Of a DNA stretch of 64,000 bases, positions 44,661 to 53,676 are shown piece after piece; the stretch's first letter is position 1; every line of letters begins with the position of its first letter. The position numbers and the translations under genes are program-made. The DNA is from Flavobacteriales bacterium UBA2669 (GTDB lineage Bacteria > Bacteroidota > Bacteroidia > Flavobacteriales_E > Vicingaceae), in assembly GCA_002359215.1 (NCBI GenBank), contig DEMN01000012.1, forward strand, positions 705,784 through 769,783, given 5' to 3'. The notes beneath the pieces are model-generated. The model was given only the letters and a program-made list of their open reading frames with translations. It was not told the DNA's origin and ran no database searches.

Positions 44661-45254
44661 ATGGAACAAGCGTTATCAGAACATTTTTGGAATGAAAGGT
44701 ATGAAAAATGTGAGACAGGGTGGGATATAGGTTATATTTCCACACCACTTAAGGATTATTTTGATCAGCTTACGGATAAGGAAATGACTATTCTTATTCC
44801 GGGATGTGGAAATGCTTATGAGGCAGAATACCTGAATCAATTAGGGTTTAAGAATGTGGTAGTGTTAGATTTCTCTAAACATGCACTACAGCAATTTAAG
44901 CAACGTGTTCCTACTTTTCCCAAGCATCATTTAATTGGTGAAGATTTTTTTAAGCACCAAGGTGCTTATGATTTGATGGTGGAACAAACTTTTTTTTGTG
45001 CATTACATCCGAGTTTGAGAGCAAAATATGCTGAGCATACAGCATCATTACTAAAGTCTAAAGGAAAATTAGTAGGTCTTTTGTTTGATGATGTGTTAAA
45101 TACAGACCATCCACCATTTGGCGGCAATAAAGCAGAATATTTAAGCTATTTTTCTCCGTATTTTGATGTAGCCATTATGGAAACGGCAACGAACTCTATA
45201 CCGCCTAGAGCAGGAAGAGAACTTTTTATAAAAATGATAAAAAAAATAAGTTGA
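44661..45254 (+). CDS. TPMT-family SAM-dependent methyltransferase
   Basis: This 197-residue class I methyltransferase belongs to the thiopurine S-methyltransferase family. WNERYEKCETGWDIGYISTP is the family N-terminal signature, ILIPGCGNAYEAEYL is SAM motif I, VVVLDFSKHAL motif II and DLMVEQTFFCALHP motif IV. Bacterial members methylate sulphur, selenium or tellurium compounds or unknown substrates. It begins 2 bases after the stop of the Cys/His-module protein and its TGA overlaps the ATG of the next gene, so the three genes may share a transcript. Confidence 0.87.
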   Translation: MEQALSEHFWNERYEKCETGWDIGYISTPLKDYFDQLTDKEMTILIPGCGNAYEAEYLNQLGFKNVVVLDFSKHALQQFKQRVPTFPKHHLIGEDFFKHQGAYDLMVEQTFFCALHPSLRAKYAEHTASLLKSKGKLVGLLFDDVLNTDHPPFGGNKAEYLSYFSPYFDVAIMETATNSIPPRAGRELFIKMIKKIS

Positions 45255-46324
45255 TGCTTAAAGATTTAATGGTTGTTGAGTTAGCAAGTGTTTTGGCAGG
45301 GCCTGATGCAGGGATGTTTTTTGCCGAAATGGGAGCAAGAGTGATTAAGATAGAAAACAAAACTACCAACGGAGATGTAACCCGACAATGGAGAACAGCT
45401 TCAGAGAAAAGTAATCAAGAAAATGTTTCTGCTTATTTTTCAGCGGTAAATTGGAATAAAGAACATCTTTTTTTAGATTTAAAACAAGCCAACAATAAAA
45501 AACAAGTTGTTGACTTGCTAAAAGATGCGGACATTGTAATTGCTAACTTTAAACCCGGTGATGCAGAAAAATTTTCTCTAGATTATACTTCCATTAAACA
45601 AATCAATCCTACCATTATTTATGGAGAAATAAATGGTTTTGGAGCGGATGATAATAGAGTAGCATATGATGTGGTGCTACAAGCCGAAACAGGTTTTATG
45701 GCAATGAATGGTACAGCAAGTTCAGGTCCTTTAAAAATGCCTTTAGCCATGATAGATGTGTTGGCTGCCCACCAATTAAAAGAAGGAATTTTAGTAGCAT
45801 TACTCAATAAAACTCAAAGTGGAAAAGGAGCTTATTTACAAGTTGCTTTGTATGATGCAGCACTAGCTTCGTTAAAAAACCAAGCGACTAACTGGTTAAT
45901 GAATGGTGAGAATTCCAAATTAATAGGTTCTTTACATCCAAACATTGCTCCTTATGGTGAAACTTATCAAACGAAAGATGGTAAATGGATGGTATTGGCA
46001 ATTGGCACGGACAATCAATTTAAAAGTATGTTGACTATTATTGGAGCAACAGCCTTAATTAATGACGAAAGGTTCTTAAGCAACGTCAAAAGAGTAGCCA
46101 ATAGGATTGTATTAGATGATTTACTGAAAAACTATTTTAACCAAATTTCTTTATCCTCTTTTCAGGAAAAATTCTATAAAGCTAACATTCCTTTTGGTAT
46201 AATTAAAGATATTAAAACTGTTTTTGAAGAGGATAAAGCCAAGGCTTTAGTTTTAGAAGAAAAAGTAGGAAGTATCAATACCAAAAGAATTAAAACGGCT
46301 GTTTTTAAGATAACGGAAGGATGA
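45254..46324 (+). CDS. CaiB/BaiF family CoA transferase (class III)
   Basis: The protein (356 residues) transfers CoA between carboxylic acids. Family features are ELASVLAGPDAGMFFAEMGARVIKIE at the N terminus, LFLDLKQANNKKQVVDLLKDADIVIANFKPG, and the catalytic aspartate in PLAMIDVLAAHQLKEGIL. The start is set at 45254 because TGATG couples it to the methyltransferase stop; the longer frame would use TTG one codon earlier. At 356 residues it is slightly short but complete. Substrate unknown. Confidence 0.88.
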   Translation: MLKDLMVVELASVLAGPDAGMFFAEMGARVIKIENKTTNGDVTRQWRTASEKSNQENVSAYFSAVNWNKEHLFLDLKQANNKKQVVDLLKDADIVIANFKPGDAEKFSLDYTSIKQINPTIIYGEINGFGADDNRVAYDVVLQAETGFMAMNGTASSGPLKMPLAMIDVLAAHQLKEGILVALLNKTQSGKGAYLQVALYDAALASLKNQATNWLMNGENSKLIGSLHPNIAPYGETYQTKDGKWMVLAIGTDNQFKSMLTIIGATALINDERFLSNVKRVANRIVLDDLLKNYFNQISLSSFQEKFYKANIPFGIIKDIKTVFEEDKAKALVLEEKVGSINTKRIKTAVFKITEG

Positions 46325-46330
46325 TGAAAA

Positions 46331-46825
46331 TTAATTATTCATCATTACTTTTAGTTTAGTTTCTTTATTTCTTAAGTCTAAACCACCTTCATAAACAGAT
46401 TTTAAGTTAACCAAATAGAACGACCAACCTGTGTGACAACCAAGTCGGATATGTTGTTTTGAATTATCATCTGTGGGAATATTTTTTTGTGTTAGTTCTA
46501 CGATTACATAATCGTCTAATGTAGAAAGTTGAATATCCACTAAACATTCTCCTGCAAAAGTGAACTGAATAAAATCCTTTCCGTTTGCCTCTGTAATTTT
46601 ACCACGTTCGGTTTCATCATATAAAAACCAATTCCATTCATAAGAATATCCTTTTTCTATGGGTGTTGCTTTACTTACGGGTTTTCCGTTAGTATCTATA
46701 AAAACAGCCTTACTTAAAAACCATTTTTCAATTGCTGATGTTGTTGTCCAAGCGTTGTAAATATCAGCTAGTGGTGCTTTAATCGCTATTTTTCTTGTAA
46801 AGGTGGTCCAGTCAAAGTTTTTCAT
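46331..46825 (-). CDS. AHSA1/START-like SRPBCC domain protein
   Basis: The 164-residue protein is a single AHSA1-like domain: FTRKIAIKAPLADIYNAWTTTSAIEKWFLSKA at the start and a C-terminal helix GCHTGWSFYLVNLKSVYEGGLDLR, both typical. Such proteins bind hydrophobic ligands or act as chaperone regulators; the bacterial role is mostly unknown. It is convergent with the CoA transferase, 6 bases between stops. Confidence 0.85.
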   Translation of the reverse strand: MKNFDWTTFTRKIAIKAPLADIYNAWTTTSAIEKWFLSKAVFIDTNGKPVSKATPIEKGYSYEWNWFLYDETERGKITEANGKDFIQFTFAGECLVDIQLSTLDDYVIVELTQKNIPTDDNSKQHIRLGCHTGWSFYLVNLKSVYEGGLDLRNKETKLKVMMNN

Positions 46826-46873
46826 GTTAGGTAGTTTTAGTTGTTTTGTAGGTTTGTATCATGTTACTGGTAC

Positions 46874-48019
46874 TTATTCTTTTAAAACTTTTATATTTAT
46901 AGTCTCACCATTAGTTGTTTCTAATTTTAGAATGTAAACACCTGAAGGAGCATCTATGCTAATATTTATAATGTCAGTTGATTCAAATTTTTGAATTAAT
47001 ATTAATTGCCCCAAACTATTAGTTAATGTTGCAGATAAATTTGTTTTGGTTTCTCCTAAATCAATAGAAATATCTCTAGTAGTTGGATTAGGAAAGATGT
47101 TTATATTGGGTGATTGTAATTCATTTATATCAACAGTTGAACAAGTATTATTGCAGTTTGTACTAAATGATGTTTGAGGGTCATGATTAGACCAATTATT
47201 TGTTGAATATGTGGAGTTGTCTACTTCAATACAAGTTAAATTCGGGTTGAATTGAAAGTAAGGATTCCAAAAAAAAAGATTATTTCCATTTTTTACATTA
47301 ACACAGGTTAAAAGATTGTATCTACAATCTATCCTCCTCAGTAAAAGATTTAATGAAACATCTAATTCTGTTAATTGGTTATGGTCGCATATAAGTAAAA
47401 TTAAATTGCTATTCTGGCTAAGATCTAGCATGGTTATATCATTGTTATGGCAAATTAAAGAATCAAGATTAATATTTTGAGTAACATCAATACTGATAAG
47501 ATCATTTCTGTTGCAATCAAGATAGTTTAAATTGCTATTCTGAGTAATATCTAATGAGGTTATTAAGTTATTGTAGCACGAAAAATGAACCAAATTGATA
47601 TTCTGTGTGACATCAAGAGTATTAAGCAGGTTGTTATAACATAATAATTTCTGTAAAAGGGTATTTTGAGTAACTATCAAACTTGTAAGTTCATTTACAG
47701 AACAGTTTAAATAAGATAAAGATGTGTTTGATGAAAAGTCTAGATTGGTAATACGATTATTGTTACAATACAGTTTTTCCAATGAGATAAAATCTTCTAT
47801 TCCAGTCAGATCAACAATGCTATCAAAACTTATATCTAATACTTTAATAGTATCAATATTAGATGTAGGGATACTTCCATCCAATGGTCCACTGTCGTAT
47901 CCTAAATTAATTAACCTTTGTTCAAAAACGGTGTCTGATATTACTGTTGTTTGAGCAATTGTAAAATTAAAAGCTAGTAGATGTGTTAAAATGGATAAAA
48001 TTGGTAGTAATGTCTTCAT
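46874..48019 (-). CDS. secreted leucine-rich-repeat protein with T9SS type A sorting domain
   Basis: The 381-residue protein has a signal peptide (1-22, ending TIAQT), then a Cys-containing leucine-rich repeat array of 21-residue units (residues about 75-235; pattern N-x-x-L-x-x-L-x-C-x-x-N-x-L-x-x-L-D-V-T-Q), and a C-terminal type A sorting domain starting INIFPNPTTRDISIDLGE and ending GVYILKLETTNGETINIKVLKE. It is probably translocated by T9SS and bound to the cell surface or released. The repeat face could bind proteins or glycans. Function otherwise unknown. Confidence 0.87.
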   Translation of the reverse strand: MKTLLPILSILTHLLAFNFTIAQTTVISDTVFEQRLINLGYDSGPLDGSIPTSNIDTIKVLDISFDSIVDLTGIEDFISLEKLYCNNNRITNLDFSSNTSLSYLNCSVNELTSLIVTQNTLLQKLLCYNNLLNTLDVTQNINLVHFSCYNNLITSLDITQNSNLNYLDCNRNDLISIDVTQNINLDSLICHNNDITMLDLSQNSNLILLICDHNQLTELDVSLNLLLRRIDCRYNLLTCVNVKNGNNLFFWNPYFQFNPNLTCIEVDNSTYSTNNWSNHDPQTSFSTNCNNTCSTVDINELQSPNINIFPNPTTRDISIDLGETKTNLSATLTNSLGQLILIQKFESTDIINISIDAPSGVYILKLETTNGETINIKVLKE

Positions 48020-48176
48020 AATATTTTTTCTTTATGTTTGTCAATGGTGCATATGCCTGAGTGAATATGTATATTTTTTAGTTATATATGTAAAAATACA
48101 TTTTTTTATAACTTAACAAAACGACTTTCAATGTTTTGTTAAGCATAAGTGTAAACTTCTTTTTTTAATAAAAACA

Positions 48177-48211
48177 AAAAAAAGCTTACCAGATTCCTGA
48201 TAAGCTTTTTT
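48177..48211 (-). terminator. intrinsic terminator after the second DUF1573 gene
   Basis: Arms AAAAAGCTTACCAG and CTGATAAGCTTTTT form a 14-base stem with one mismatch and a short loop, with A and T tracts on both sides. It lies 24 bases after the minus-strand DUF1573 stop. Confidence 0.75.
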
Positions 48212-48234
48212 ATAATAATTATGTTGTTGTGGTA

Positions 48235-48795
48235 TTACTGAGCTACTTCCACATCTGCAGAGATGTTAAGTGTAGTAATAATAGGGTCCGTATTAGCAGT
48301 AATGGTAACTGTTTTTGTTTGAGCTCCTTGTTGTTTTCCAGGGCTATATTCTACTACAATTTCTCCCGTTGCTCCCGGTTTAATAGGTTCTTTAGGGAAT
48401 TGAGGAACGGTACATCCGCAGCTTCCTGTAGCGTTTTCAATAATTAAAGGTTCTTTACCTGTATTGGTAAATTTGAAAATTTTAGTGTGCTTAGAATCTT
48501 GTTTAATCTTTCCAAAGTTATGGCTGTTTTCAGCAAACTGAACAGAGGTTTTAGATCTCGTTTCTGATAAGATAGGAGCTGCCGGAGCTGGTTCGTTAGT
48601 TGGAGTAGGAGACATTGGATTAATAGGATTCAAATCATTTACATTACCCGTATTAGTGGTTACTGATGGAGATGTGGCAATGCTTTCAGAAGCATTATAA
48701 TCTCTTCTTGCCGGTCTGTCGTCCATAAAGAAGGTATCTACAATTAAGGTTAAAGCAATTACGCCCAATAAGGCAACTTTCAAATTTTCTTTCAT
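48235..48795 (-). CDS. DUF1573 domain protein, membrane anchored or secreted (copy 2)
   Basis: The 186-residue protein starts with a short hydrophobic segment (about 6-22), then a Thr/Pro/Ser/Asn-rich disordered linker (about 30-80), then one DUF1573 domain (about 85-186) with HNFGKIKQDSKHTKIFKFTNTGKEPLII and GSCGCTVPQFPKEPIKPG. Compared with copy 1 at 1868-2320 the domain is closely similar, but the linker is extra. Likely periplasmic-facing. Role unknown. Confidence 0.87.
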   Translation of the reverse strand: MKENLKVALLGVIALTLIVDTFFMDDRPARRDYNASESIATSPSVTTNTGNVNDLNPINPMSPTPTNEPAPAAPILSETRSKTSVQFAENSHNFGKIKQDSKHTKIFKFTNTGKEPLIIENATGSCGCTVPQFPKEPIKPGATGEIVVEYSPGKQQGAQTKTVTITANTDPIITTLNISADVEVAQ

Positions 48796-48826
48796 AGTTA
48801 GTTATTTTTTATTTTTAATGTGATGA

Positions 48827-48834
48827 CAAATTTA
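48827..48834 (-). promoter_or_regulatory. candidate -7 box of the second DUF1573 gene
   Basis: Minus-strand TAAATTTG, identical to the box before the first DUF1573 gene, 32 bases upstream of the ATG. It lies between the S41 protease stop and this gene. No clear -33. Confidence 0.42.
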
Positions 48835-48840
48835 CAAAAC

Positions 48841-50436
48841 TTATTTGTATACTAATTTTTCTTTTTTAAAGGTATCGCTTTTTATTTCTTCAACCGCTTT
48901 TAATAAGGCATTATCTATATCGCTAATAACTTGGTAATAGGCTGAGCTATCCCACATGTTTCGGGCAATGGTTGCTTTTAAACGGGTAAGTAAAAAAGTT
49001 TTAGAAGTGTTAATTTGTTCTTCATTTTTTTCTACTTCATTTTTGGCGGCAAAGTCAACAAATGCTGTTAGCAACTCTTTTTCTGCATCAAAATTATTTT
49101 TAAAATCGCTTACGGTAGGGTAAGTTGCTATTAGCTTTTCTCTGTTATCTTGCGTGTATTCCAATGCAAATTCATTTACCAAGCCTTCTCTGGTAACTTT
49201 ACTCAAGTAATCAGAAATCATACTGGTATCTATAGGAACAAATACATCAGGCATGATACCTCCGCCACCATAAACCGTTCTTTTGCTGTTTAGGGTAGTA
49301 AATTTTAATGAATCAGGGAATGCAATACTATCTTCAGTAACTAATTCTCCGTGTTCGTATCTTCTTGTAAGTTCATTATAGTATTCTTCTTTACCTTCAT
49401 CGTAAGGTCGTTGTATACTTCTTCCTGAAGGCGTATAATACCTTGCAATGGTTAATCTAACAGCAGAACCGTCTATTAAAGAAAATGGTTTTTGAACTAA
49501 TCCTTTACCAAAAGATCTTCTTCCTACAATTAATCCTCTATCAAAATCTTGAATTGCACCGCTAACAATTTCGGAAGCTGATGCGGATCCTTCATCAATA
49601 AGAATAACCAATTTGCCTTTTTCAAAACCACCTTTTTCTGTGGTAAAATATTCTTGTTTCGGACTTTTTAATCCTTCGGTGTAAACAATTAACTTATTTT
49701 CATCAAGAAATTCATCAGCCAGTTGAATAGCTGATTTTAAGTAACCTCCACCATTTCCTCTTAAGTCTAATATTAAATGTTTTACATTTTTTTGCTTCAG
49801 TTTTTTTAATCCATCTCTAAATTCGTCAATGGTTTTATTGGCAAAACGATTTATTTTTATGTAGCCGATTTCATCATCAACCATATAAGAAGCATCTACA
49901 CTAAAAATTGGAATTTCATCTCTGGTAATGGTAAATTTTAATAAGTCTTTTTCTCCTCTACGTTTAACAGCAACAGTTACTTTAGTGCCTTTCTTTCCTC
50001 TCAGTTTATCTTGCACATCACTGTTTTGAAGACCAATTCCGGCAATATTTTCTTTATCTACTTCAATAATTTTATCGCCAGCCTGAATACCTACTTTTTC
50101 GGAAGGTCCACCGGGAATAGGAGACACTACTACAAGTGTATCGTGTAAAATATTAAACTGAATCCCTACACCTTCAAAATTTCCGATTAAAGGTTCGTTC
50201 ATCTTTTTGAGTTCTTTTTCAGGGATATAAACAGAGTGAGGATCTAATTCTTTTAATAAAGCAACAATGGCTGCTTCGGTTATTCTTTCTTCATCTGTAG
50301 AATCAACATAAGCGTAGTTGATAAGTTGAAGTAAGTTTTCAATTTTTTGACCACCTGGTGTAAGTAGGTTTTGTGTGAAAATAGATAACACAAAAAATTG
50401 TGTTATTATCAGAAGTGAGATTTTTTTTATGATCAT
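48841..50436 (-). CDS. S41 family C-terminal processing peptidase (CtpA-like)
   Basis: This protease of about 531 residues has a signal peptide starting MIIKKISLLIITQFFVLS, a PDZ domain (about 80-165, GNFEGVGIQF, LVVVSPIPGGPSEKVGIQAGD), and the S41 catalytic core with KHLILDLRGNGGG and the serine in LIDEGSASASEIVSGA, followed by a Lys in GKGLVQ. The start is set at the ATG at 50436; the longer frame uses TTG and would bury the signal peptide. It processes C termini or degrades envelope proteins. The second DUF1573 gene follows 45 bases downstream. Confidence 0.92.
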   Translation of the reverse strand: MIIKKISLLIITQFFVLSIFTQNLLTPGGQKIENLLQLINYAYVDSTDEERITEAAIVALLKELDPHSVYIPEKELKKMNEPLIGNFEGVGIQFNILHDTLVVVSPIPGGPSEKVGIQAGDKIIEVDKENIAGIGLQNSDVQDKLRGKKGTKVTVAVKRRGEKDLLKFTITRDEIPIFSVDASYMVDDEIGYIKINRFANKTIDEFRDGLKKLKQKNVKHLILDLRGNGGGYLKSAIQLADEFLDENKLIVYTEGLKSPKQEYFTTEKGGFEKGKLVILIDEGSASASEIVSGAIQDFDRGLIVGRRSFGKGLVQKPFSLIDGSAVRLTIARYYTPSGRSIQRPYDEGKEEYYNELTRRYEHGELVTEDSIAFPDSLKFTTLNSKRTVYGGGGIMPDVFVPIDTSMISDYLSKVTREGLVNEFALEYTQDNREKLIATYPTVSDFKNNFDAEKELLTAFVDFAAKNEVEKNEEQINTSKTFLLTRLKATIARNMWDSSAYYQVISDIDNALLKAVEEIKSDTFKKEKLVYK

Positions 50437-50535
50437 AATTTTAGTATAAAGTGAGGCTAACAAATTTAAGTAAAAAGTTTAGCAAAGAAAGTTAATAAAT
50501 TATAAAACAACTATTATGCAACTTTTGTAATTTTC

Positions 50536-51072
50536 TTAAAACTCAACATTTAATTGTTGTAAAACCATTCTCAAACTGATTAATAGTTTTTGTTTTTCCT
50601 CATTTTCTTCGATATCTATGGTTTCTTCTACATCAAAAATTAAGTCATTTACTTCATCTTCACCAAAAGTAGCATCGAAATTTTCTATTACTGTTAATGC
50701 TTCTAAACAAACATTAAAATCCCCATTTACAGCTTCTTGCACTAAGTAACTTAAATGATTACTTGCATCTAATCCGGATTGCCAAAAAATAGATATTAAA
50801 AAGGTTTTGATAGAAAAGTACTTGTCATTTTCTATGGCATTAATAATTGCTTGAGTGGTATTTTCTGCTTTTAAGTCAAACAATAATTCGGTAATAGCTT
50901 GTTGAACTTCGCTATCTTTATTTACTAAGTAAACATCTAAAAGTGGCTCAATAGCTTCCGGTTTACCACTTTTTCGGAGTTGTTTTATAGCGGTTAATAC
51001 TTTTTGGGTGTCGTTTCCTTGTAAATCTTTAATGATGTTGTTGAATTTGTTGTCGTTTCTTTTTACAGCCAT
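50536..51072 (-). CDS. HEAT-repeat protein
   Basis: The 178-residue acidic protein has no signal peptide. It is composed of helical pairs of HEAT type: NDTQKVLTAIKQLRKSGKPEAIEPLLDVYL, then DSEVQQAITELLFDLKAENTTQAIINAIEN and two less regular pairs. The C-terminal part is rich in Glu and Asp. Such proteins act as interaction scaffolds; the partner is unknown. It sits between the S41 protease and the GAPDH gene, separated from the latter by a 40-bp palindrome. Confidence 0.8.
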   Translation of the reverse strand: MAVKRNDNKFNNIIKDLQGNDTQKVLTAIKQLRKSGKPEAIEPLLDVYLVNKDSEVQQAITELLFDLKAENTTQAIINAIENDKYFSIKTFLISIFWQSGLDASNHLSYLVQEAVNGDFNVCLEALTVIENFDATFGEDEVNDLIFDVEETIDIEENEEKQKLLISLRMVLQQLNVEF

Positions 51073-51110
51073 GGTAAATGTAATTAGAGTGATATAAAAA
51101 ATGAGTTAAA

Positions 51111-51150
51111 AGAAATAGGGTGAATAAACTAGTTTATTCACCCTATTTCT
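51111..51150 (-). terminator. 40-bp perfect palindrome, probable GAPDH terminator
   Basis: The 20-base arm AGAAATAGGGTGAATAAACT is followed directly by its exact reverse complement. It begins 16 bases downstream of the GAPDH stop. The minus-strand transcript would end in a T-rich tail (TTTCTTTTAAC). A perfect palindrome of this length could instead be a protein-binding site. Confidence 0.65.
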
Positions 51151-51165
51151 TGATAAAAGTTGGGA

Positions 51166-52626
51166 TTAATAATAAATTAACCTTCTAACTTTTGCAATAT
51201 ATTTAGCTAAACGAATTACTTGTTTAGTGTAACCAAACTCGTTATCGTACCATACATAAAGTACTATATTTTTTTTGTCGTTAGAAACGATGGTTGCATT
51301 ACTGTCATAAACAGAGCAACAAATGTTTCCTATAATATCTGTAGATACTAATTCAGGATCGTTTTCGTATTTAATCTGATTTACTAAACCTCCTTGAAGA
51401 GCAGCTTTTCTAATTAGTTCGTTAATTTCATCAACAGAAGTTTCTTTTTTAACTTCTAAACTAAGAATGGCTAAAGAGCCATTTGGAGTAGGAACTCTTA
51501 CAGCATTGGCGGTTAATTTTTCTTTTAAAGAAGGAATTACTTTGGTAACAGCATTTCCTGCACCAGTAGAAGTAATTACCATGTTGATAGCTGCAGAACG
51601 ACCTCTTCTTGGTTTTTTATGCATGTTATCTAATAAATTTTGGTCGTTGGTGTAAGCATGAACGGTTTCTATATGTCCTTTTACAACACCTAATTCATTT
51701 TCTACTACATAAAGAATTGGAGAAATAGCATTGGTAGTACAAGAAGCTGCAGAGAAAATAGTTTCATTTTCAATATCTAAAGTATTTTCGTTAATTCCGT
51801 AAACAACATTAGGTACTTCTTTACCTGGAGCAGTAAGTAATACTTTGCTAATTCCTTTTGCTTGAGTATGTCTAGAAAGTTGTTCTCTGTTAGAGAAAAC
51901 ACCAGTATTATCAATTAATAAAGCATCATTAATTCCGTAAGCAGTATAATCAACATCTTCAGGATTGTTAGCTTCAATTATTTTAACAATTTGTCCGTTA
52001 ATGATGAGTGCTTTATTCTCAGTATCAGCATCTACAGTTCCTGAGAATAATCCATGTACAGAGTCATTTCTTAATAAAGCAGCTCTTTTAATAATCTCAT
52101 CGTCAGTTACTTTTCTAGTAACAATAGCTCTTAATCTTAGTTGTTGACCTTTTCCAGCTTGTTTTACTAGTTCTCTGGCGGCTAACCTACCAATCCTTCC
52201 AAAACCAAATAAAACAACATCTTTTGGTTGTAATTGACGACCTTCAGCAGCAATAAAGTCTTTTAATTTATCTTTTAAGAAGTCGGTTTGAGAAGCATAG
52301 TTAGCTTTTTCGTTATGCCATTCAGCAGCTAATTTGCCTATATCTATTTTTGATGGAGCAATATCTAAGCTTTCTAGCTCTTTAGCTAAAGAGGAGGTGT
52401 CAAAAATATCAACAGGATTAAAAGTAATGCTTTTCGCTTTAGAGTGTAGGTTTAAAACATCTGAGATGCTTATGTCTACTAAAGGATTTCTAAAAAGTAC
52501 TAACTCAATAGATTTTTCGTACATTAAATGTCCTATTGAACTAATAAGCTTAACAGCAGCTTTTTCTCTTTTTACATATTCATTTAGATTTTCTTCGTAG
52601 GTTTTGTTTTTGTCAAGAATTTCCAT
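51166..52626 (-). CDS. glyceraldehyde-3-phosphate dehydrogenase, long form
   Basis: The 486-residue protein has a normal GAPDH core of about 345 residues preceded by an N-terminal extension of about 135 residues. The core shows the Rossmann motif LFGFGRIGRLAA (139-150), the catalytic C296 in SAASCTTNA, and YDNEFGYTKQ near the end. The extension (helical, MEILDKNKTYEENLNEYVKR) has no resemblance to another domain I recognise; this long form is known in Flavobacteria beside a short glycolytic GAPDH. Direction (glycolytic or gluconeogenic) and cofactor preference cannot be set from the sequence. Confidence 0.92.
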   Translation of the reverse strand: MEILDKNKTYEENLNEYVKREKAAVKLISSIGHLMYEKSIELVLFRNPLVDISISDVLNLHSKAKSITFNPVDIFDTSSLAKELESLDIAPSKIDIGKLAAEWHNEKANYASQTDFLKDKLKDFIAAEGRQLQPKDVVLFGFGRIGRLAARELVKQAGKGQQLRLRAIVTRKVTDDEIIKRAALLRNDSVHGLFSGTVDADTENKALIINGQIVKIIEANNPEDVDYTAYGINDALLIDNTGVFSNREQLSRHTQAKGISKVLLTAPGKEVPNVVYGINENTLDIENETIFSAASCTTNAISPILYVVENELGVVKGHIETVHAYTNDQNLLDNMHKKPRRGRSAAINMVITSTGAGNAVTKVIPSLKEKLTANAVRVPTPNGSLAILSLEVKKETSVDEINELIRKAALQGGLVNQIKYENDPELVSTDIIGNICCSVYDSNATIVSNDKKNIVLYVWYDNEFGYTKQVIRLAKYIAKVRRLIYY

Positions 52627-52667
52627 GATAAATTTTTAATTGATTTTTAATGTATAATTATATTTTT

Positions 52668-53534
52668 TTATCCTAAATAGGCTTTGAGTAAATCACTTTT
52701 TGAGGATGTTCTTAATTTTTTAATACCTTTTTCTTTTATCTGGCGTACACGTTCACGTGTTAAATTAAAACTTTCACCAATTTCATCAAGAGAAAGAGGT
52801 TGTTTGCATCCTATGCCAAAAAATAATTCTATTACTGATCTTTCTTTGTCAGTTAACTTTGACAGTGATCTGCAAATTTCTTGATGTAAAGATTCTTGCA
52901 TTAATAAAATGTCTGTTCTTGTACCATCATTATCAGTTAAAACATCTAGTAAACTTCCGGAGTCTTCATCATCTCCAAAAGGAGCATCAACAGATACATG
53001 TCTGCCCGAAACTTGAATAGAACCATCGATTTTATCTATACTGATGTCTAATAAGTTGGCAATTTCATCTATAGAAGGTTCTCTTTCAAACTCTTGTTCT
53101 AGCTTAGAAAATGCTTTTTTTATTTTGCTTAATGAACCAACTTGATTAAGCGGTAAACGTACAATTCTGGACTGTTCGGCTATTGCTTGTAAAATAGACT
53201 GACGAATCCACCAAACAGCGTAAGAAATGAACTTAAAACCTCTTGTTTCATCAAAGCGTTGAGCAGCTTTAATTAATCCTAAGTTACCTTCATTAATTAA
53301 GTCAGGTAAGGACAAACCTTGGTTTTGATATTGTTTTGAAACAGACACAACAAATCTTAAATTGGCTTTAACTAATTTTTCTAAAGCAATTTGATCTCCT
53401 TCTCTTATGCGTTGAGCTAATTCTACTTCATCCTCAGCAGTTATAAGTCCTTCTCGACCAATTTCTAATAAATACTTGTCTAACGAAGCACTTTCCCTGT
53501 TGGTAATAGACTTAGTAATTTTTAATTGTCTCAT
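52668..53534 (-). CDS. RNA polymerase sigma-70 factor, RpoD/SigA type (copy 2)
   Basis: This sigma factor has about 288 residues. The start at 53534 is chosen because the family begins [21 protein letters not shown]; the longer frame adds 12 residues without conservation. Regions 1.2 and 2 ([60 protein letters not shown]) and 3 are close to the usual Bacteroidota RpoD, while the 4.1 part ([34 protein letters not shown]) is less typical. Region 4.2 [20 protein letters not shown] is intact. It is upstream of the long GAPDH gene. See the first copy at 3935-4804. Confidence 0.93.
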   Translation of the reverse strand: MRQLKITKSITNRESASLDKYLLEIGREGLITAEDEVELAQRIREGDQIALEKLVKANLRFVVSVSKQYQNQGLSLPDLINEGNLGLIKAAQRFDETRGFKFISYAVWWIRQSILQAIAEQSRIVRLPLNQVGSLSKIKKAFSKLEQEFEREPSIDEIANLLDISIDKIDGSIQVSGRHVSVDAPFGDDEDSGSLLDVLTDNDGTRTDILLMQESLHQEICRSLSKLTDKERSVIELFFGIGCKQPLSLDEIGESFNLTRERVRQIKEKGIKKLRTSSKSDLLKAYLG

Positions 53535-53676
53535 CGAGATGCTTTTAAAAGTGAATTGATAGGTACGCAAATTTAATCCCTTTTTCTCGATTGGAGGGCT
53601 TTTATAGTATTAAAATTTTTAACATAAAATTAATTTTAAAACAATGTTGAAAATAATTTAAATATCTATTTGATTG

